From Rhodanobacteraceae bacterium UBA703 (GTDB lineage: Bacteria > Pseudomonadota > Gammaproteobacteria > Xanthomonadales > Rhodanobacteraceae), in NCBI GenBank assembly GCA_002297645.1, contig DBMH01000058.1:1-27199 (forward strand): 27,199 nt of DNA, in the 5' to 3' direction. Made by a program: the position numbers and the translations under genes. Under the pieces are notes generated by a model. That model ran no database searches and was not told the DNA's origin. It saw nothing but the letters and a program-made list of their open reading frames with translations. Positions 25,615 to 27,199 of the stretch are shown here, piece after piece; position 1 is the stretch's first letter, and each line of letters opens with the position of its first letter.

Positions 25615-25773
25615 GGCGCTCGGAAGGCTGAAAGGAAAGGCATGCGCGACAACAGGCTGGACGACGAAAGCGGCGACATCGTGGCGGAACGGAGCCCGGA
25701 CGAGGCGTCGCAGTGTAGCGGTGCCATGTCGCAGGTGGCGAGACACGATCCCGCTGCCCCGCAGCACCGACCG

Positions 25774-25815
25774 CAAATCGGCGGCGGCAAATCGGCGGCA
25801 TCAAATCGGCGATAA
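25774..25815 (+). repeat. Three 14-bp tandem repeats before the glycosyltransferase gene
   Basis: CAAATCGGCG begins at 25774, 25788 and 25802, an exact 14-base period: units CAAATCGGCGGCGG, CAAATCGGCGGCAT and CAAATCGGCGATAA. The third unit overlaps GATAAT (25811-25816), 5 of 6 matches to a -10 box and 33 bases before the ATG. No -35 box stands out; the second repeat lies where one would be. Confidence 0.65.
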
Positions 25816-25848
25816 TCGACGGTCTTGATCCAGTCGAACGGAGCCGGG

Positions 25849-27199
25849 ATGCACGCCACACCGATCGCCGCGAAGCCACCCGACGGCGACCGCATGGCGG
25901 AACGGAGCCACTGCGAATCGCCTTTCGCGGACGTGCGCCTGTGCATCCACGGCGCCGACGGCCTGTCCGCCGAGCACCTGGAATCGCTGCGGAGGCGGCT
26001 GCCAGCCTCCGCGCGCCTGTGCGTGTTCGGCACGCACACCGCGTGGCCAGGAGTCGAGCACTGCCCGATAGGCCCCGAGGAGGGACGCGATCCGCTCGCG
26101 GTGCTGGCCGCCGCTGCCGCCGCCTTCCCGCAGGAACACCTGATCCTCGTCCGTGCCGATCTCGACCTGCCGCCGTTCGCCTGCGAACGCCTGCTGCGCG
26201 CCCTCCAGGCGGACGGCGTGCTCGGCGCGTTGCCGCTCGACGAACGGCGCCTGGATCCGTCCCGCCGCGGCGTGCTGCGAACGGCCGCGGAGTACGCCAT
26301 CGACGCCGTGCGACTCGACGCCCTGTGCTATGCGGTCGCGGAACGTCGCCTCGACGAGGACGCGCATTTCCCGCGCAACGTCCCCGCGTTGTCGGCGTGG
26401 CACGGCGCGCGCCTCGCCGGCCTCGGCACGCAGGCGCTGCGCCATGCCGACGCGCTCGACGCCGCCGGCCTGAGCGTGGTCCAGCTCGATCACCTGTACG
26501 TCGAATCCGGCGCGCCGCCCGGCAGCGACGACGAAGACGCAGCGCCCTCGCCGCTCGCCCTACTGCGCGAACGCCTCGCCGCCGCGATCCGCGCGGACCT
26601 CGTGCCCGCGCTTCCCGGTCTCGACGGCAGGCCCGTGCTGCTGCACGTCCTGCACGGCTGGGGCGGCGGGGCCGAACGCTGGGTGCGCGACTATGCCGCG
26701 GCCGATACGGCCGCGCACCATCTGGTCCTGATCGCGCGAGGCCGTTTCGCCAGCCGCCGTCACGGCGAATGGCTGGAACTGCACGACGGCGCCATGCAAG
26801 GGCCGCCGCTGCGTCGCTGGCCGCTGCCGCGGCCGATCGCCGACACCGCGCTCGGCGACGCGACCTATCGCCGGCTTTTCGCCGACGTGGTGCGCGACTT
26901 CTGCGTCGACGGCATCGTCGTGTCCTCGCTGATCGGCCACAGCCTCGACGCATTGCGCAGCGCCCTGCCGACCGTCGCCGTCGTGCACGACCACTACCCG
27001 CTGTGGCCCATGCTGCACCGGAATTTCGGCGACCCGGCGCTCGCCTTCGACGCCGCGCAACTCGCCGCCGACCTCGCCGCGAACGGCAAGGACGCGGAGT
27101 TCGCCGATCGCGATCCGGCCCATTGGCGACACCTGCGCGACGCGACCGTCGACGCGCTCCGCAACGCCAACGCGACGCTGGTCGCCCCGAGCCGCTCGG
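25849..27199 (+). CDS. Large glycosyltransferase, 5' part
   Basis: An open frame of 450 codons that runs off the window, so the gene is partial. The first 250 residues look like a GT2/nucleotide-sugar-type alpha/beta region or a degenerate relative (LCIHGADGLSAEHLESL; LILVRADLDLPPFACERLL). From about residue 262 a GT4-like (GT-B) domain begins: VLLHVLHGWGGGAERWVRDY, then VSSLIGHSLDALRSALPTV (358-376) and VHDHYPLWPML (380-390). This HGWGGG-ERWVRDY architecture is known from long Xanthomonad glycosyltransferases in surface-polysaccharide loci. Sugar and acceptor are unknown. The ATG follows a weak CGGAG. It diverges from mrcB across 234 bases; possible control by the 14-bp repeats upstream. Confidence 0.82.
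   Translation, partial: MHATPIAAKPPDGDRMAERSHCESPFADVRLCIHGADGLSAEHLESLRRRLPASARLCVFGTHTAWPGVEHCPIGPEEGRDPLAVLAAAAAAFPQEHLILVRADLDLPPFACERLLRALQADGVLGALPLDERRLDPSRRGVLRTAAEYAIDAVRLDALCYAVAERRLDEDAHFPRNVPALSAWHGARLAGLGTQALRHADALDAAGLSVVQLDHLYVESGAPPGSDDEDAAPSPLALLRERLAAAIRADLVPALPGLDGRPVLLHVLHGWGGGAERWVRDYAAADTAAHHLVLIARGRFASRRHGEWLELHDGAMQGPPLRRWPLPRPIADTALGDATYRRLFADVVRDFCVDGIVVSSLIGHSLDALRSALPTVAVVHDHYPLWPMLHRNFGDPALAFDAAQLAADLAANGKDAEFADRDPAHWRHLRDATVDALRNANATLVAPSRS

Noticed and set aside
22565..26953. A 1462-codon open frame on the minus strand
   Set aside because: Only its last 174 codons (the lipoprotein) look real. The rest is Arg/Ala-rich shadow of mrcB and the antisense of the glycosyltransferase.

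Overview
The window is GC-rich, tightly packed chromosomal DNA. It looks like a gammaproteobacterium of the Xanthomonadales, most like Rhodanobacteraceae (Dokdonella/Rudaea type). The reasons are the codon bias, the mrcB-lipoprotein-helicase neighbourhood, the subtilases carrying an IFKDGFD motif, and a large Xanthomonad-type glycosyltransferase. The taxonomy is inference. I see no rRNA, tRNA, CRISPR array, insertion sequence or integrase.

Layout. 1-4040 (+): the 3' end of a DUF697-type membrane protein, a YceI / cytochrome b561 / YceI cluster, and a complete GTPase-DUF697 protein. 4196-6823: a divergent pair, a small unknown gene (-) and a TetR regulator (+), sharing a perfect 14-bp palindromic operator; an APC amino-acid permease follows. 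6831-10520 (+): two tandem paralogous cell-wall hydrolases. Each has an N-terminal LysM, a phage-type lysozyme domain, two or three more LysM units and a C-terminal CHAP/NlpC-like cysteine domain. Neither has a signal peptide. Their upstream regions share a conserved module, and each ends in a strong terminator. 10662-11409 (-): a small exported protein and a glutaredoxin-like protein. 11498-12880 (+): L-serine dehydratase. 13005-20274 (-): two large secreted subtilisin-family proteases with PA inserts and different C-terminal extensions. 20519-25614 (-): a YoaA/DinG-type Fe-S helicase, a TPR lipoprotein that is probably the PBP1B activator LpoP, and PBP1B. 25849-end (+): the start of a large glycosyltransferase.

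Functional themes. Much of the window concerns the envelope: PBP1B with its presumed activator builds peptidoglycan, the two LysM enzymes probably cut it, the proteases are exported, and the glycosyltransferase probably makes surface polysaccharide. The best candidate for something undescribed is the tandem LysM pair. It combines two catalytic heads in one leaderless protein, recently duplicated, with a shared upstream module and an unusual pair of CTAG-rich palindromes. How these proteins reach peptidoglycan, and whose, cannot be told from sequence alone.
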